The notes: generated by a model not told the origin, from the letters alone. Positions 37,144 to 46,848 are shown, numbered from the stretch's first letter. The stretch: 64,000 bases of DNA from Pseudomonas viridiflava (GCF_003702045.1 NZ_RBTP01000012.1:744001-808000); one strand, 5' to 3'. Made by a program: numbers and translations.

Positions 37144-37386
37144 GTGGAACATGAAAGCCATGAGCGTTTCGACGCCGTGTGGGTAACGCTTGAGCGCTTG
37201 AGAGCGGATCTACAGCTCCTGGAGCGCACTGAGCTTGAGCGGGTGGCGCATTTGCGCGGGCATCAAACGGTCGACGATCTGGAGGCGTTGCAGCAATCGT
37301 TTGTCAGACTGGATCAGGCTGTACTGGACATCGAGCAGACGCTCGCCAGCCTGGGTGAAGCCACGGGAGAGATCGGCAAGCTTTGA
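37144..37386 (+). CDS. Small coiled-coil hypothetical protein
   Basis: 80 residues, acidic and Leu-rich with heptad-like spacing over most of its length (for example ERLRADLQLLERTELERV, then LEALQQSFVRLDQAVLDIEQ). GTG start preceded by a strong GGAGGGG ribosome site. No known domain. It sits 72 bases after the GGCT-like gene and may be in its operon. Confidence 0.6.
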   Translation: MEHESHERFDAVWVTLERLRADLQLLERTELERVAHLRGHQTVDDLEALQQSFVRLDQAVLDIEQTLASLGEATGEIGKL

Positions 37387-37507
37387 ATCCACACAGCGGA
37401 CAGTTCGCAGCGTGAACCTTGTGGGGCGTGGGCGGTCTTATTCGGGCCCTGAAAACGGGGTGCCGTAACACTCCCTCTGTTCCCATCCCCTTGAGCCTGT
37501 GCCCACC

Positions 37508-38368
37508 ATGCGTGAATCTCTCCGTTCTTCAGGACGTGTCTGGCGATGCCTGAGCATGCTGTTGCCGTTGCTCTCGGGTCACGCGGCGGCCGGGCAGGAG
37601 CGCCAGCTGGTTGAAGCCATCAACGCCTACCGTGCTCAACCGCAGCGCTGCGAAGCGCGGACACCCAAGGCCGCCAGACCCTTGGTGCTCAACGGCAACG
37701 TCAACTTGCCTGTCGAATTCAACGGCAGCTCCCGCGACGCCCTCAAAGCAGCGGGTTACCAAGCCGTGACCGTACGCTCCATCCGCCTGGTGGGTGCCCG
37801 GAGTACCGACGAGGCCTTCGGTCAGCTTAAAAATCGATATTGCACCGCGTTGCTGGATGCCCGGTACGTCGACATTGGCATCACTCAGGATCGCGATGAC
37901 TGGCGTATCGTTTTGGCGCGTCCATTGATCGACAGCAAACTGGGCGATGCTCGCTCCACCGGCACGTTGTTGCTCGATCAAGTCAATGCAGCGCGGGCCA
38001 AACCGCGCATGTGCGGCAAGCGTCCTTTTGCAGCGGCGCGGCCTGTGGTCTGGAACGCAACGCTGGAAATGGCGGCTCAAGGGCACAGCCAGTCGATGGC
38101 CAGTGAAAACTATTTCCAGCACCGAGGCTTCGATGGTGATTCACCCGCTGATCGGGCACGCGCTGCCGGCTATGCAGGGCGGCAAATTGGCGAAAACATT
38201 GCAGCCGGTCAGAGTTCCGCCAGCAAGGCGATGGCCAGTTGGCTGGCAAGTCCCGGACACTGCGCAAACCTGATGAACCCCATGTTCACCGAAATGGGGG
38301 CCGCTTATGCAACGGGCACCCAGACGGATTACGGCGTGTACTGGACAATGCTGTTCGGCGCGCCTTGA
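37508..38368 (+). CDS. Exported protein with two CAP (SCP/PR-1) repeats, the first degenerate
   Basis: About 286 residues with signal peptide (about 1-28, SMLLPLLSGHAAAGQ). The C-terminal half is a complete CAP domain: LLDQVNAARAKPRMCG, HSQSMASENYFQHRG, GENIAAGQSSASKAMASWLA and SPGHCANLMNPMFTEMGAAY. The N-terminal half starts with a parallel segment, LVEAINAYRAQPQRCEARTP, and ends with YCTALLDARYVDIG, but lacks the His/Glu core, so it appears to be a shortened duplicate. Role of bacterial CAP proteins is mostly unknown. A GTG three codons upstream is an alternative start. Confidence 0.75.
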   Translation: MRESLRSSGRVWRCLSMLLPLLSGHAAAGQERQLVEAINAYRAQPQRCEARTPKAARPLVLNGNVNLPVEFNGSSRDALKAAGYQAVTVRSIRLVGARSTDEAFGQLKNRYCTALLDARYVDIGITQDRDDWRIVLARPLIDSKLGDARSTGTLLLDQVNAARAKPRMCGKRPFAAARPVVWNATLEMAAQGHSQSMASENYFQHRGFDGDSPADRARAAGYAGRQIGENIAAGQSSASKAMASWLASPGHCANLMNPMFTEMGAAYATGTQTDYGVYWTMLFGAP

Positions 38369-38512
38369 ACGGTTGCCGCTGACTACCGTTTGTCGCATGT
38401 TTGAGCGGATCGAACAAACCCCTGACCGGTCCTTAATGTCTGCTCAGGTGAAGCGCGACGCTATATAGGTGTCGACGCGTTCCAATGCATCACGGTAATC
38501 AGGAGTACTCAC

Positions 38513-38662
38513 ATGAACAAGCCAGCCATCTGCCTAGGGTTTTTCTGCCTGCTGACCTTGCACGGCTGTTTCGATAACTCGGGTAACGAAACCAAGGACA
38601 ACACCGACGGCAGCAAGTCTTCGGTGCAAATGCAGCAGGGCAAGTCCGAACAGAGCCAATAA
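38513..38662 (+). CDS. Small lipoprotein
   Basis: 49 residues. Signal peptide with lipobox ending LTLHGC; lipidation Cys at residue 19, followed by FDNSGNE and a hydrophilic Gln/Lys/Ser-rich tail. Ribosome site AGGAG seven bases before the ATG. The residue after Cys is Phe, so transfer to the outer membrane is expected. It ends five bases before the HhH gene. Function unknown. Confidence 0.65.
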   Translation: MNKPAICLGFFCLLTLHGCFDNSGNETKDNTDGSKSSVQMQQGKSEQSQ

Positions 38663-38667
38663 CGGTC

Positions 38668-39099
38668 ATGAGTCAGTCCATCGGCGCCTTAGACCTGCAG
38701 ATCGACTTCAGCGCAGACAAGGAAAAGGCGCTGTTCAAATGGCTGATCGCCAGTTTTCTGATGGGAAAGAGGATTCAGGCTCCGATTGCCTGCGAGGCTT
38801 ATCGGGTCATCGTCGAGCAGAACGGTCGTGATACGCCTCGCAAACTTGTGCATTGCACCCATCGGCAGCTGGTAGGTTTGCTGGGCGAGGCGCATTACGT
38901 GCGTTACGACGAATCCACTGCCGACCGGCTGCTGACGCTGTGCAGGAAACTGAATGAAGAATACGGCGGCAGAGTGCTCTGCATTCAGGAACAGAGCGAG
39001 GGAAGGGCGGACTTTGAGAAGCGCCTATTGGCCTTCGAAGGCGTAGGTCCTAAAACGGTCGAGATCTTCATGCGCGAGGCGTCCGGAGTGCTGTATTGA
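38668..39099 (+). CDS. HhH-motif protein (endonuclease III-like fold, incomplete)
   Basis: 143 residues. A C-terminal helix-hairpin-helix, LLAFEGVGPKTVEIFMREAS, resembles HhH-GPD DNA glycosylases, but the iron-sulphur cysteines and the catalytic Asp/Lys region are not evident. It is sometimes labelled DNA methylase in Pseudomonas without proof. The stop overlaps the TTG start of the DUF72 gene (TTGA), so the two are coupled. Confidence 0.6.
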   Translation: MSQSIGALDLQIDFSADKEKALFKWLIASFLMGKRIQAPIACEAYRVIVEQNGRDTPRKLVHCTHRQLVGLLGEAHYVRYDESTADRLLTLCRKLNEEYGGRVLCIQEQSEGRADFEKRLLAFEGVGPKTVEIFMREASGVLY

Positions 39100-39845
39100 A
39101 TGTACCCCCGCCGGCTTACGTGGGATGTGCGGGCTGGAGCCTTGCACGTCAGTACTGGCCAGTATTTCCTGCAGGCGGCAGCCATTTGCAGCGTTATGCC
39201 GAGCGCTTCAACACCGTGGAAATCAACAGTTCGTTCTATCGCCCCCATCGGCCGCAGACGTACGCCCGATGGGCCGATGCGGTGCCCGAGGATTTTCGCT
39301 TTTCTGTCAAGCTGCCCAAACGGATCAGCCACGAACTGCGCCTGGTTGAAAGTGAAGCCCATCTGGACGAGTTTCTAAGTCAATGCCTGGCGTTGGGGCG
39401 GAAAATGGGGTGCCTGCTGATTCAGCTTCCACCCTCATTTCGCTATGAGCCAGAGGTCGCCGAACGCTTCTTCCAAGCCTTGCGACAGCGATACACAGGG
39501 TATGTGGTGCTTGAACCGCGTCATGAATCCTGGCTGGACGCGCAGGCGCTGTTGATCGAGCAGCGGATTGGACAAGTGGCTGCCGACCCATCACCCATCA
39601 CGGGAGGCAATAAGCCAAGAGGCTGGCAAGGCATGCGCTACTGGCGGCTGCACGGTTCACCGCAGGTCTATCACACGCCTTACGGCGCAGAGCGCTTGGC
39701 CGAATGGGTCGACCCGATACGCCAGTCGGCGCAGGAGGGCGCGCCGACGTGGTGCATTTTTGACAACACCGCCAGCGGTTGGGCAGTGGGTGATGCGCTG
39801 GCTTTACAGGAACAGCTAGCGCTGCACACAGCCCCGCGCGCTTGA
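39096..39845 (+). CDS. DUF72 family protein
   Basis: 249 residues, TIM-barrel-like DUF72 (YecE) family. Landmarks are VGCAGWSLARQYWPVF at the N-terminus, FNTVEINSSFYRPHRPQTYA near 38, FRFSVKLPKRISHE near 70, RHESWLDAQALLIEQ near 148 and YWRLHGSPQVY near 188. Function unresolved; the family often lies near DNA metabolism genes. TTG start with GGAG upstream, overlapping the HhH gene stop. Convergent with mtlZ. Confidence 0.82.
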   Translation: MNVPPPAYVGCAGWSLARQYWPVFPAGGSHLQRYAERFNTVEINSSFYRPHRPQTYARWADAVPEDFRFSVKLPKRISHELRLVESEAHLDEFLSQCLALGRKMGCLLIQLPPSFRYEPEVAERFFQALRQRYTGYVVLEPRHESWLDAQALLIEQRIGQVAADPSPITGGNKPRGWQGMRYWRLHGSPQVYHTPYGAERLAEWVDPIRQSAQEGAPTWCIFDNTASGWAVGDALALQEQLALHTAPRA

Positions 39846-39905
39846 CTCGGCATTGTCCCGCAGCAAGCACCGGCTCGCAGGCGTTCATTCGCCCGCGACC
39901 CCGGC

Positions 39906-40844
39906 TCAGCCCAACTGATGCCTGTAAGGCAGGTCCGGGCCGACCCGCGTGCAGGTCAGCGCGGCTGCCGATACGGCAAAAGTGAGCAATTCGTTCAGAT
40001 CCTGCTTGCTGACGGCGGACAACGCCTGAGGCGTGTCCAGCTGACGTTCACCCAGGAACGTCAACAACGCAGCCTGGAACGTGTCGCCAGCCCCCACGGT
40101 GTCCACCGTCACGACGTTCTTCGCCGGGACCGACCACGTACCGTGTTCGCGGGTGAAAACGCTGGCGCCCTCGGTGCCACGGGTCACGATCACCAGATGC
40201 GTGTGGCGAGTCAGCCAGCCTTCGGCAATGCTCTGCACATCGCTGTCGGGGTAAAGCAGGTGCAGGTCTTCGTCACTGACCTTGATCACATGCGCATGCT
40301 CGGCGAACGCGGCGATCTGCGTGCGCCAGCGCTGAATGTCCGGTGCCGGGTTGAGGCGCACGTTGGGGTCGAGCGAAATCAGGCGTCGGCCGCTTTCCCG
40401 GGCGACGAGGGCCAGCAGGGTGTCCGCAATCGGTTGCACCGCCAGCGAGAAGGAGCCGACGTGGATGCCGCGAACCCTGTCGTCGAGTCTGGGCAAATGT
40501 TCCAGACGCAGCTGGCGATCAGCACAGCCGTCGCCCCTGAAGCTGTAAGTAGGGGAGCCGTCGGCCCCAACCGCGACCATTGCCAGCGTGGTCGGAGCGT
40601 CGAAGTCGATCAAGTGTTCGGCGCTGACCTGCTCTTGCGCGAGCACAGCGCGCAGTCGACGCCCCAGGTAATCGGTCGACAGGCCAGCGAAGAGCGCAGA
40701 CTCGGCCCCCAGTCGACGCAAACCGATGGCAACGTTGAATGGTGAGCCACCAGCGATGGCGTCAAACCCGAGTTTATTGAGCGCGCTGCCGGAGTCGGCG
40801 CGGGTGAAAATGTCGAACAGGGCTTCGCCGCAAACCAGAAACAT
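39906..40844 (-). CDS. mtlZ: Fructokinase (PfkB family) of the mannitol operon
   Basis: 312 residues, PfkB/ribokinase sugar kinase. N-terminal FLVCGEALFDIFTR, substrate Gly-rich IAGGSPFNVAIGLRRLG near 32, and the C-terminal signature VTVDTVGAGDTFQAALLTFL near 250 with catalytic Asp. It phosphorylates the fructose released from mannitol by MtlD. Last gene of the operon, 22 bases after mtlY. The start is the ATG at 40844 (CGGAG upstream); an earlier in-frame ATG would extend into mtlY. Confidence 0.88.
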   Translation of the reverse strand: MFLVCGEALFDIFTRADSGSALNKLGFDAIAGGSPFNVAIGLRRLGAESALFAGLSTDYLGRRLRAVLAQEQVSAEHLIDFDAPTTLAMVAVGADGSPTYSFRGDGCADRQLRLEHLPRLDDRVRGIHVGSFSLAVQPIADTLLALVARESGRRLISLDPNVRLNPAPDIQRWRTQIAAFAEHAHVIKVSDEDLHLLYPDSDVQSIAEGWLTRHTHLVIVTRGTEGASVFTREHGTWSVPAKNVVTVDTVGAGDTFQAALLTFLGERQLDTPQALSAVSKQDLNELLTFAVSAAALTCTRVGPDLPYRHQLG

Positions 40845-40866
40845 AAGTGCTCCGTAAAAAAGAGAG

Positions 40867-42348
40867 TCAAACTGCTCGTAGATGGTCTTGATAGCGCTGA
40901 TAGACCTGTTGGTAAGCGACCACGTTCTGTGCAATGGGGTGCGTTTCACTGGCGGAGTCCAGACTCACGCAGCGTTCGCACAGCGCTTGCAGGGTGTCGG
41001 ATTCACCCGTGGTCGTCGACCAGCACCAGGCGGCCTGAATCGCCGCGCCCAGGGCTGCGGCTTCAGCGAAGCTTGTGCAGACCACTGGCGTGTCCATGAT
41101 GTCGGCCACTATCTGCCGCCAGACTGCGCTCTTCGAGCCACCGCCGATCAGGCGAATACGCTCGCTCTTGATGCCGCTGGCGCGCAACAGGTCCAGTCCG
41201 TAACGCAGTCCGAAGGTCGTGCCTTCCACCACCGCACGGCACAGATTGGTCTGGTTCATATTGGTGCTGTCCAGACCGACAATACTGCCGGTCGCGTCGG
41301 GGAGGGCGGGTACGCGTTCGCCGTTCAGAAACGGCAGCATCAGTACGCCCTCGGCACCGATAGGCGCGTTGGCAACCGCCGCGTTGAACCCTGCGATGTC
41401 CAGCGCGAACAGCTCGCGTACGGCGGTCGTGGCGTTGGTCAGGTTCATCGTGCAAATCAGCGGCAGCCAGCCGCCGGACGACGAACAGAACGTCGCAACC
41501 GAGCCATGTTCACTGACCGCAGGTTGATCAGCGAACGCATACACCGTGCCGGAAGAGCCCAGGCTCATGGTGATCAGTCCCGGCTGGATATTGCCCGTAC
41601 CGATTGCGCCCATCATGTTGTCGCCGCCGCCGCTGGACACCAGTGCCTGAGGGTTCAGGTCCAGCAAACGAGCGATTTCCGGCAGCAGCGTGCCGACCGA
41701 CTTTTCGGCGTCCAGCAACTGCGGGAGTGCCTTTTCAAGGCGGCCGCTCGGGTCGATGTGGGCCAGCAGCGGCAGGTCCCACTCCCGCGTGCGGACGTTG
41801 AAGTAACCGGTGCCCGAGGCGTCGCCATAATCAGTGCAGCAACGGCCGGTCAGCCAGTAGTTCAGGTAGTCATGGGGCAGGAGAATCTTGTCGATCTGCT
41901 CGAATACTTCAGGGTGTTTTTCCAGGGTCCACAGCAATTTCGACACGGTATAACCCGGTGCGATGACCAGCCCCAGGCGTTCCAGAGAACCTGTTTCACC
42001 GCCGAGGTAGTCCAGCAGACGCTGATTTTCCGGCGCGCTTTCGGTGTCGCACCAGAGTTTGGCCGGTCGCAGCACCTGGCCCTGGCTGTCGAGCAAAACC
42101 AGCCCATGCTGCTGGCCGGACACACCGACGCCTTTCACCTGCTGTCCTGAAACGCCAGCCTGCGCGAGGGCATCGCCGACCGCCTGTTGCAGGGCCTTGA
42201 GCCATTGCTGAACGTCCTGTTCGCGACGTCCATGATGGTCGCTGATCAGGCTGTGGGGGGCAGAGCCCTCGCCCAGTACACGGCCTGTCCGTGTATCGAG
42301 CAGCAAGGCTTTGGTGCCTTGGGTACCGCAATCGATTCCAAGAAACAT
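40867..42348 (-). CDS. mtlY: Xylulokinase
   Basis: 493 residues, FGGY carbohydrate kinase. GIDCGTQGTKALLLDTRTG at the N-terminus is the phosphate-1 loop; GVSGQQHGLVLLD near 75 and LIGGGSKSAVWRQIVADIM near 390 are the other family signatures. It phosphorylates D-xylulose, the product of D-arabitol oxidation. Equivalent to xylB/mtlY in the P. fluorescens polyol operon. Spacing to mtlD is nine bases. Confidence 0.9.
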   Translation of the reverse strand: MFLGIDCGTQGTKALLLDTRTGRVLGEGSAPHSLISDHHGRREQDVQQWLKALQQAVGDALAQAGVSGQQVKGVGVSGQQHGLVLLDSQGQVLRPAKLWCDTESAPENQRLLDYLGGETGSLERLGLVIAPGYTVSKLLWTLEKHPEVFEQIDKILLPHDYLNYWLTGRCCTDYGDASGTGYFNVRTREWDLPLLAHIDPSGRLEKALPQLLDAEKSVGTLLPEIARLLDLNPQALVSSGGGDNMMGAIGTGNIQPGLITMSLGSSGTVYAFADQPAVSEHGSVATFCSSSGGWLPLICTMNLTNATTAVRELFALDIAGFNAAVANAPIGAEGVLMLPFLNGERVPALPDATGSIVGLDSTNMNQTNLCRAVVEGTTFGLRYGLDLLRASGIKSERIRLIGGGSKSAVWRQIVADIMDTPVVCTSFAEAAALGAAIQAAWCWSTTTGESDTLQALCERCVSLDSASETHPIAQNVVAYQQVYQRYQDHLRAV

Positions 42349-42357
42349 AGGTGTCCC

Positions 42358-43839
42358 TCAGGGGCGCTTGGCCAGAAGTTTTTCCAGGGTGCCGCTGACG
42401 CCCAGCGTACGCAGGTCGGCGAGGTTCTGCTCGAACGCTGCCACGAAGGGCGCAGATTTCGGGATGGCCACACCGAAGATCTCCTCGACTTGCAGCAGAC
42501 GTTTGGTGATCGATTCATCGTCCGCGACCAGGCCCTGACAGAACGCGGCGCGTGGGTCCGGTATGCCGTAGGTCGTGCCGTTTTCATCCACGCCTTTGAG
42601 GTAAAGCGCCCACGCGGCCACCACCAGTGATGCACGTTCCAGATTGCCTTGATCGACGATCAACCGGTTGATGGTGGGGATCGTGAATTTCGGGAATTTC
42701 GAAGAGCCGTCCGAGCAGACACGCTCCAACTGATCGGCAATCGCCTGATTGGAGAAGCGTTCGATCAGCGTGTCTTTGTAGCTTTCCAGATCGATGCCAG
42801 GCACCGACGCCAGTTGCGGCGTGACGTCGAGGTCCATGTAGGCGCGGATGTAACGCACGAACAGCGGATCGTTCATGGTTTCGTGTACGAAACGATAGCC
42901 CTTGAGAAAACCCAGATACGTCAGTGCCAGATGGCTGCCGTTGAGCAGCTTGATCTTCATTTCCTCGTAAGGCGTCACGTCATCGGTGAACTGCACGCCG
43001 ACCTTTTCCCAGGCTGGCCTGCCATTGACGAACTTGTCTTCCAGCACCCACTGCACGAACGGCTCGCAGACCACCGGCCAAGTGTCATCGATGTGCTTCT
43101 CGTCGGCCAGTTTCAAGCGATGAGCGGCGCTGGTCATGGGGGTGATGCGGTCAACCATCGCATTGGGAAAGCTGACGTTTTCAGCGATCCAGTCATGCAG
43201 ATCGACATCTCGCAGCGCGGCGAACGACAGCAAGGCCTTGCGGGTGACCGCGCCATTGTGCGGCAGGTTATCGCAGGACATCAGCGTGAAGGCGGGCGTG
43301 CCTTCGACGCGGCGTCGGGCCAGTGCGGCGCACAAAAAGCCGAACACCGTTTTCGGGCTGTCGGGATTGGCGAGGTCATGCTGGACCTGTGGCAGATGCG
43401 CCATGAACTGACCGTTGCTGTCGTCGATGCAGTAGCCACCTTCAGTGATGGTCAGGGAGACGATGCGAATATCAGGGCTGGACAGCTTGTCGATCAGGGC
43501 CTGCGGGCTGTCCTCGGCCAGCAGCATGCCGCTGATCGACGCGATGACGCGTGTCTTGGTGTCAGGCGTATCGCCCAGTTCATAGAGGGTATACAGGTAG
43601 TCTTGCTGAGCGAGTGCATCACGTACCGCCCGGTCTTCCGGACGCAGGCCCACCCCGCAAATGCCCCAGTTCAGGCCTTCGCCGCTGTTCATCAGTGCAT
43701 CGGTGTAAAACGCCTGATGGGCACGATGAAAGCCGCCAACGCCGATGTGGGCGATGCCTTGGCGGGTGTCTTCGGCCGAGTATTCAGGCACGTCGATGTC
43801 GGCACCCAGATGCGACAGATTCTGTTTGTTCAATTTCAT
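42358..43839 (-). CDS. mtlD: Mannitol 2-dehydrogenase
   Basis: 493 residues, long-chain polyol dehydrogenase. Rossmann start IAHIGVGGFHRAHQAFYTDA near 30, catalytic Lys segment KIKLLNGSHLALTYLGFLKG near 295, and NAMVDRITPMTS near 228. NAD-dependent oxidation of mannitol, sorbitol and arabitol to keto-sugars. The start is the ATG giving MKLNKQ (GGAGAG upstream); an ATG five codons earlier is possible. Confidence 0.92.
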   Translation of the reverse strand: MKLNKQNLSHLGADIDVPEYSAEDTRQGIAHIGVGGFHRAHQAFYTDALMNSGEGLNWGICGVGLRPEDRAVRDALAQQDYLYTLYELGDTPDTKTRVIASISGMLLAEDSPQALIDKLSSPDIRIVSLTITEGGYCIDDSNGQFMAHLPQVQHDLANPDSPKTVFGFLCAALARRRVEGTPAFTLMSCDNLPHNGAVTRKALLSFAALRDVDLHDWIAENVSFPNAMVDRITPMTSAAHRLKLADEKHIDDTWPVVCEPFVQWVLEDKFVNGRPAWEKVGVQFTDDVTPYEEMKIKLLNGSHLALTYLGFLKGYRFVHETMNDPLFVRYIRAYMDLDVTPQLASVPGIDLESYKDTLIERFSNQAIADQLERVCSDGSSKFPKFTIPTINRLIVDQGNLERASLVVAAWALYLKGVDENGTTYGIPDPRAAFCQGLVADDESITKRLLQVEEIFGVAIPKSAPFVAAFEQNLADLRTLGVSGTLEKLLAKRP

Positions 43840-43857
43840 GACAGGACTCTCCAAGAC

Positions 43858-44964
43858 TCAGGCGGCAACGGTCTGCAGGGCTTTGGGAATGACCAGGCCG
43901 TCAGCATCGAACAGGTGGCAGTGGGCACTGTCCAGGTGCAGGTTCAGTGTCTCGCCATATTGGCTGGCCAGATCGCCACGAATCCGCATGGTCAGCGACT
44001 CGCCCGAGCGGGTGCGCACGTGGCAAAAAGTATCGCTGCCCAAGCGTTCGCTGACATCGGCAATGACCTGAAGCTGGCAGTCGCCACTTTGGGCGAGGTC
44101 CAGGTGCTCGGGCCGTATGCCGAGCGTGACGGGCGCACCGACCGCAAGGCCCGCGCGGCTGACCGGCAAGCTGACGGTGGTGCCTGCATCCAGCTCCACC
44201 TGGCAACTGCCCGTGTCGATCCGGCTGATCTTGCCTTTGAGAAAGCCCATTTTCGGCGTCCCGAGAAAACCGGCCACGAACAGGTTGGCCGGATGGTGAT
44301 ACAGGTCCAGCGGCGAGCCGACCTGCTCGACCTTGCCGCCATTGAGCACCACCACCTTGTCGGCGAGTGTCATGGCTTCGACCTGATCGTGGGTGACGTA
44401 AATCATGGTCGCCTGCAGCTCCTTGTGGAGTCGCGACAGCTCCAGACGGGTCTGCACGCGAAGTGCCGCGTCGAGGTTGGAAAGCGGTTCGTCGAACAGG
44501 AAGATCTTCGGATTGCGCACGATGGCGCGGCCAATCGCGACGCGCTGACGCTGTCCGCCTGACAGTTGCTTGGGTTTGCGCTCCAGCAGCGGACCCAGCT
44601 CCAGGATGCGTGCGGCCTCATCGACTTTCTTCTTGATGTCCGCCTTGTCGCCGCCTGCCAGATCCAGCGCGAACGACAGGTTCTTGCCGACGGTCATGTG
44701 CGGGTACAGCGCGTAGGTTTGAAACACCATCGCCAGGTCGCGCTTGGCCGGGGTGACCTGGGTGATGTCGCGGCCATCGAGTTCGATGGTGCCGGAGGTC
44801 ACTTCCTCAAGCCCGGCGATCAGACGCAGCAGGGTGGATTTGCCGCAACCCGACGGACCGACGAAGACCACGAATTCACGGTCTTTCACATCAAGGTCGA
44901 TGCCTTTGATGATCTGATGACCGTCGAAGCCTTTTTGAAGATTTCTGATGCTGAGGTTAGCCAT
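43858..44964 (-). CDS. mtlK: Polyol ABC transporter ATP-binding protein
   Basis: 368 residues, MalK-type CUT1 ATPase. Walker [10 protein letters not shown] near 36, signature [17 protein letters not shown] near 134, Walker [14 protein letters not shown], switch [14 protein letters not shown], then a TOBE/OB regulatory domain from about 235 ([11 protein letters not shown]). Drives import through MtlF and MtlG. In line with the rest of the operon. Confidence 0.92.
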   Translation of the reverse strand: MANLSIRNLQKGFDGHQIIKGIDLDVKDREFVVFVGPSGCGKSTLLRLIAGLEEVTSGTIELDGRDITQVTPAKRDLAMVFQTYALYPHMTVGKNLSFALDLAGGDKADIKKKVDEAARILELGPLLERKPKQLSGGQRQRVAIGRAIVRNPKIFLFDEPLSNLDAALRVQTRLELSRLHKELQATMIYVTHDQVEAMTLADKVVVLNGGKVEQVGSPLDLYHHPANLFVAGFLGTPKMGFLKGKISRIDTGSCQVELDAGTTVSLPVSRAGLAVGAPVTLGIRPEHLDLAQSGDCQLQVIADVSERLGSDTFCHVRTRSGESLTMRIRGDLASQYGETLNLHLDSAHCHLFDADGLVIPKALQTVAA

Positions 44965-44995
44965 GATGGACTCCTTTTTATTCTGTAGGCCGGGG

Positions 44996-45829
44996 CTATT
45001 TGACGGCGCCGAACGAAAGACCGCGAACCAGTTGTTTCTGGCTGATCCAGCCGAAAATCAGGATCGGCGCACACGCCAGTGTCGAAACCGCTGACAGCTT
45101 GGCCCAGAACAGGCCTTCAGGGCTTGAGTAGGAGGCGATCAGGGCCGTCAGCGGTGCGGCGGCGGACGAGGTGAGGTTCAGGGACCAGAACGCTTCGTTC
45201 CAGCACAGGATGAGCGACAGCAGTGCGGTGGACGCCAGGCCGCCTTTGCAGATCGGCATCAGGACGCGAAAGATTTCCTGGCGGGTACTGGCGCCGTCCA
45301 GTCGCGAGGCTTCGAGAATCTCACCCGGAATGTCCTTGAAGTAGGTGTAAATCATCCAGACCACAATCGGCAGGTTGATCAGCGTGTAGATGATGATCAG
45401 CGCCAGACGCGAGTCCAGCAGGCCAAACGTCTTGGCCAGCAAGTAGATCGGCATCAGCACGCCCACCGGTGGCAACATTTTGGTCGAGAGCATCCACAGC
45501 AGCGTCCCACGGGTACGCTTGGTCTCGAAGAAGGCCATTGAGTAAGCCGCAGGGATGGCCACCAACATGCTCAGGATGGTCGCGCTGAATGAAATCAGCA
45601 CGGAGTTCCAGGCAAAGTGGAAGTAGTCACTGCGCTCCTGAATGTGCAGGTAGTTTTCCAGCGTCGGCGTGAAAAAAAGTTGCGGCGGCGTGGCGAAGGC
45701 ATCGATCTCGGTCTTGAAGCTGGTCAGCACCATCCAGAAGATCGGGAAAAAGATCAGCGCAGCGACGAGCCAGGACAGAGTCCCGAGCAACAGGCTTTGC
45801 AGGCGGCGTGATTGTTTGAGCGTCATCAT
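44996..45829 (-). CDS. mtlG: Polyol ABC transporter permease
   Basis: 277 residues, six-helix CUT1 permease of the MalG class. The EAA loop is [20 protein letters not shown] near 190. Starts MMTLKQ, ten bases from the mtlF end. C-terminus [15 protein letters not shown] is typical. Confidence 0.9.
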   Translation of the reverse strand: MMTLKQSRRLQSLLLGTLSWLVAALIFFPIFWMVLTSFKTEIDAFATPPQLFFTPTLENYLHIQERSDYFHFAWNSVLISFSATILSMLVAIPAAYSMAFFETKRTRGTLLWMLSTKMLPPVGVLMPIYLLAKTFGLLDSRLALIIIYTLINLPIVVWMIYTYFKDIPGEILEASRLDGASTRQEIFRVLMPICKGGLASTALLSLILCWNEAFWSLNLTSSAAAPLTALIASYSSPEGLFWAKLSAVSTLACAPILIFGWISQKQLVRGLSFGAVK

Positions 45830-45839
45830 GGCAAGGTCC

Positions 45840-46772
45840 TCATGACTTGTCGGTGAGGTTTTTGCCGATCATCCTGATCAGGATGATCGCTGCGATATTG
45901 GCGATGACCACAGCGATCAGGCCGCCCGCAGAGGCCATGCCGACATCGAACTGCAGCAGCGCCTGGATGTAGATCAGGTAGGCAAGGTTGGTCGAGGCAA
46001 AACCCGGGCCGCCGTTGGTGGTGGTGAAGATTTCTGCGAACACCGAGAGCAGGAAGATGGTTTCGATCATCACCACGACCGCGATGGGCCGGGCAAGATG
46101 CGGCAAAGTCAGGTGCCAGAAGATGGCGATGGGGCCTGCGCCATCGAGACGCGCCGCCTCTTTCTGTTCCTGATCCAGCGATTGCATGGCAGTCATCAGA
46201 ATCAGAATGGCGAACGGCAGCCACTGCCACGACACGATGATAATGATCGACAGCATCGGGTAATGGGCGAACCAGTCGATGGGCTCGGCACCAAAGAACT
46301 TCCACACCGCCGCCAGCACACCGGACACCGGGTGGAAAATCAGGTTTTTCCAGATCAGCGCGCTGACGGTGGGCATGATGAAGAACGGCGAAATCAACAG
46401 CACCCGCACAATCCCGCGGCCAAAGAACTCGCTGGCTTCCAGCAGCGCCGAGATCAGCACGCCGAGGATCACGCTGATGGCCAGCACACTGCCCACCAGC
46501 AGTAAGGTATTGCCGGCACCGGGCAGAAAGCCGCTGTCGGTCACGAAATATTCGAAGTTTTCCAGCCCAACGAATTCGTTTTCGCCGGGAGACAGCAGGT
46601 TGTAACGGATCAGCGAGAAGTAGATGGTCATGCCCAGCGGGACGATCATCCACACCAGCAGCAGGACCACGGAAGGGCTGACCAGAAACCAGCCCGGTTT
46701 GAAGCGACGGCTTTTGACAGAGGGCAATGGGCCGGACGTGTCCGTACGATCAGGTATGGCTGAGGTTTTCAT
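45840..46772 (-). CDS. mtlF: Polyol ABC transporter permease
   Basis: 310 residues, MalF-class CUT1 permease. A polar N-terminus of about 25 residues precedes the helices; the EAA loop is KEAARLDGAGPIAIFWHLTL near 215. Follows mtlE after a stable intercistronic hairpin. Confidence 0.9.
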   Translation of the reverse strand: MKTSAIPDRTDTSGPLPSVKSRRFKPGWFLVSPSVVLLLVWMIVPLGMTIYFSLIRYNLLSPGENEFVGLENFEYFVTDSGFLPGAGNTLLLVGSVLAISVILGVLISALLEASEFFGRGIVRVLLISPFFIMPTVSALIWKNLIFHPVSGVLAAVWKFFGAEPIDWFAHYPMLSIIIIVSWQWLPFAILILMTAMQSLDQEQKEAARLDGAGPIAIFWHLTLPHLARPIAVVVMIETIFLLSVFAEIFTTTNGGPGFASTNLAYLIYIQALLQFDVGMASAGGLIAVVIANIAAIILIRMIGKNLTDKS

Positions 46773-46808
46773 GGGGGCTCCAACCGGATGTCACTGTTTC
46801 TGAGAGCA

Positions 46809-46836
46809 GGGGCGGAAAACCTCGGTTTCCCGCCCC
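46809..46836 (-). promoter_or_regulatory. Intercistronic hairpin between mtlE and mtlF
   Basis: GGGGCGG/CCGCCCC stem (46809-46815 with 46830-46836) continued by AAACC/GGTTT, tiny loop, no T-tract. Same position as the hairpin after araF; expected to stabilise the mtlE message. Confidence 0.6.
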
Positions 46837-46848
46837 GGCAGCAGGCGG

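Noticed and set aside
42649..44562. 637-codon open frame on the plus strand opposite mtlD and mtlK
   Set aside because: It lies entirely antisense to two well-recognised genes, its product has no family likeness and is His/Arg/Gln-rich as expected of a GC-rich shadow frame.
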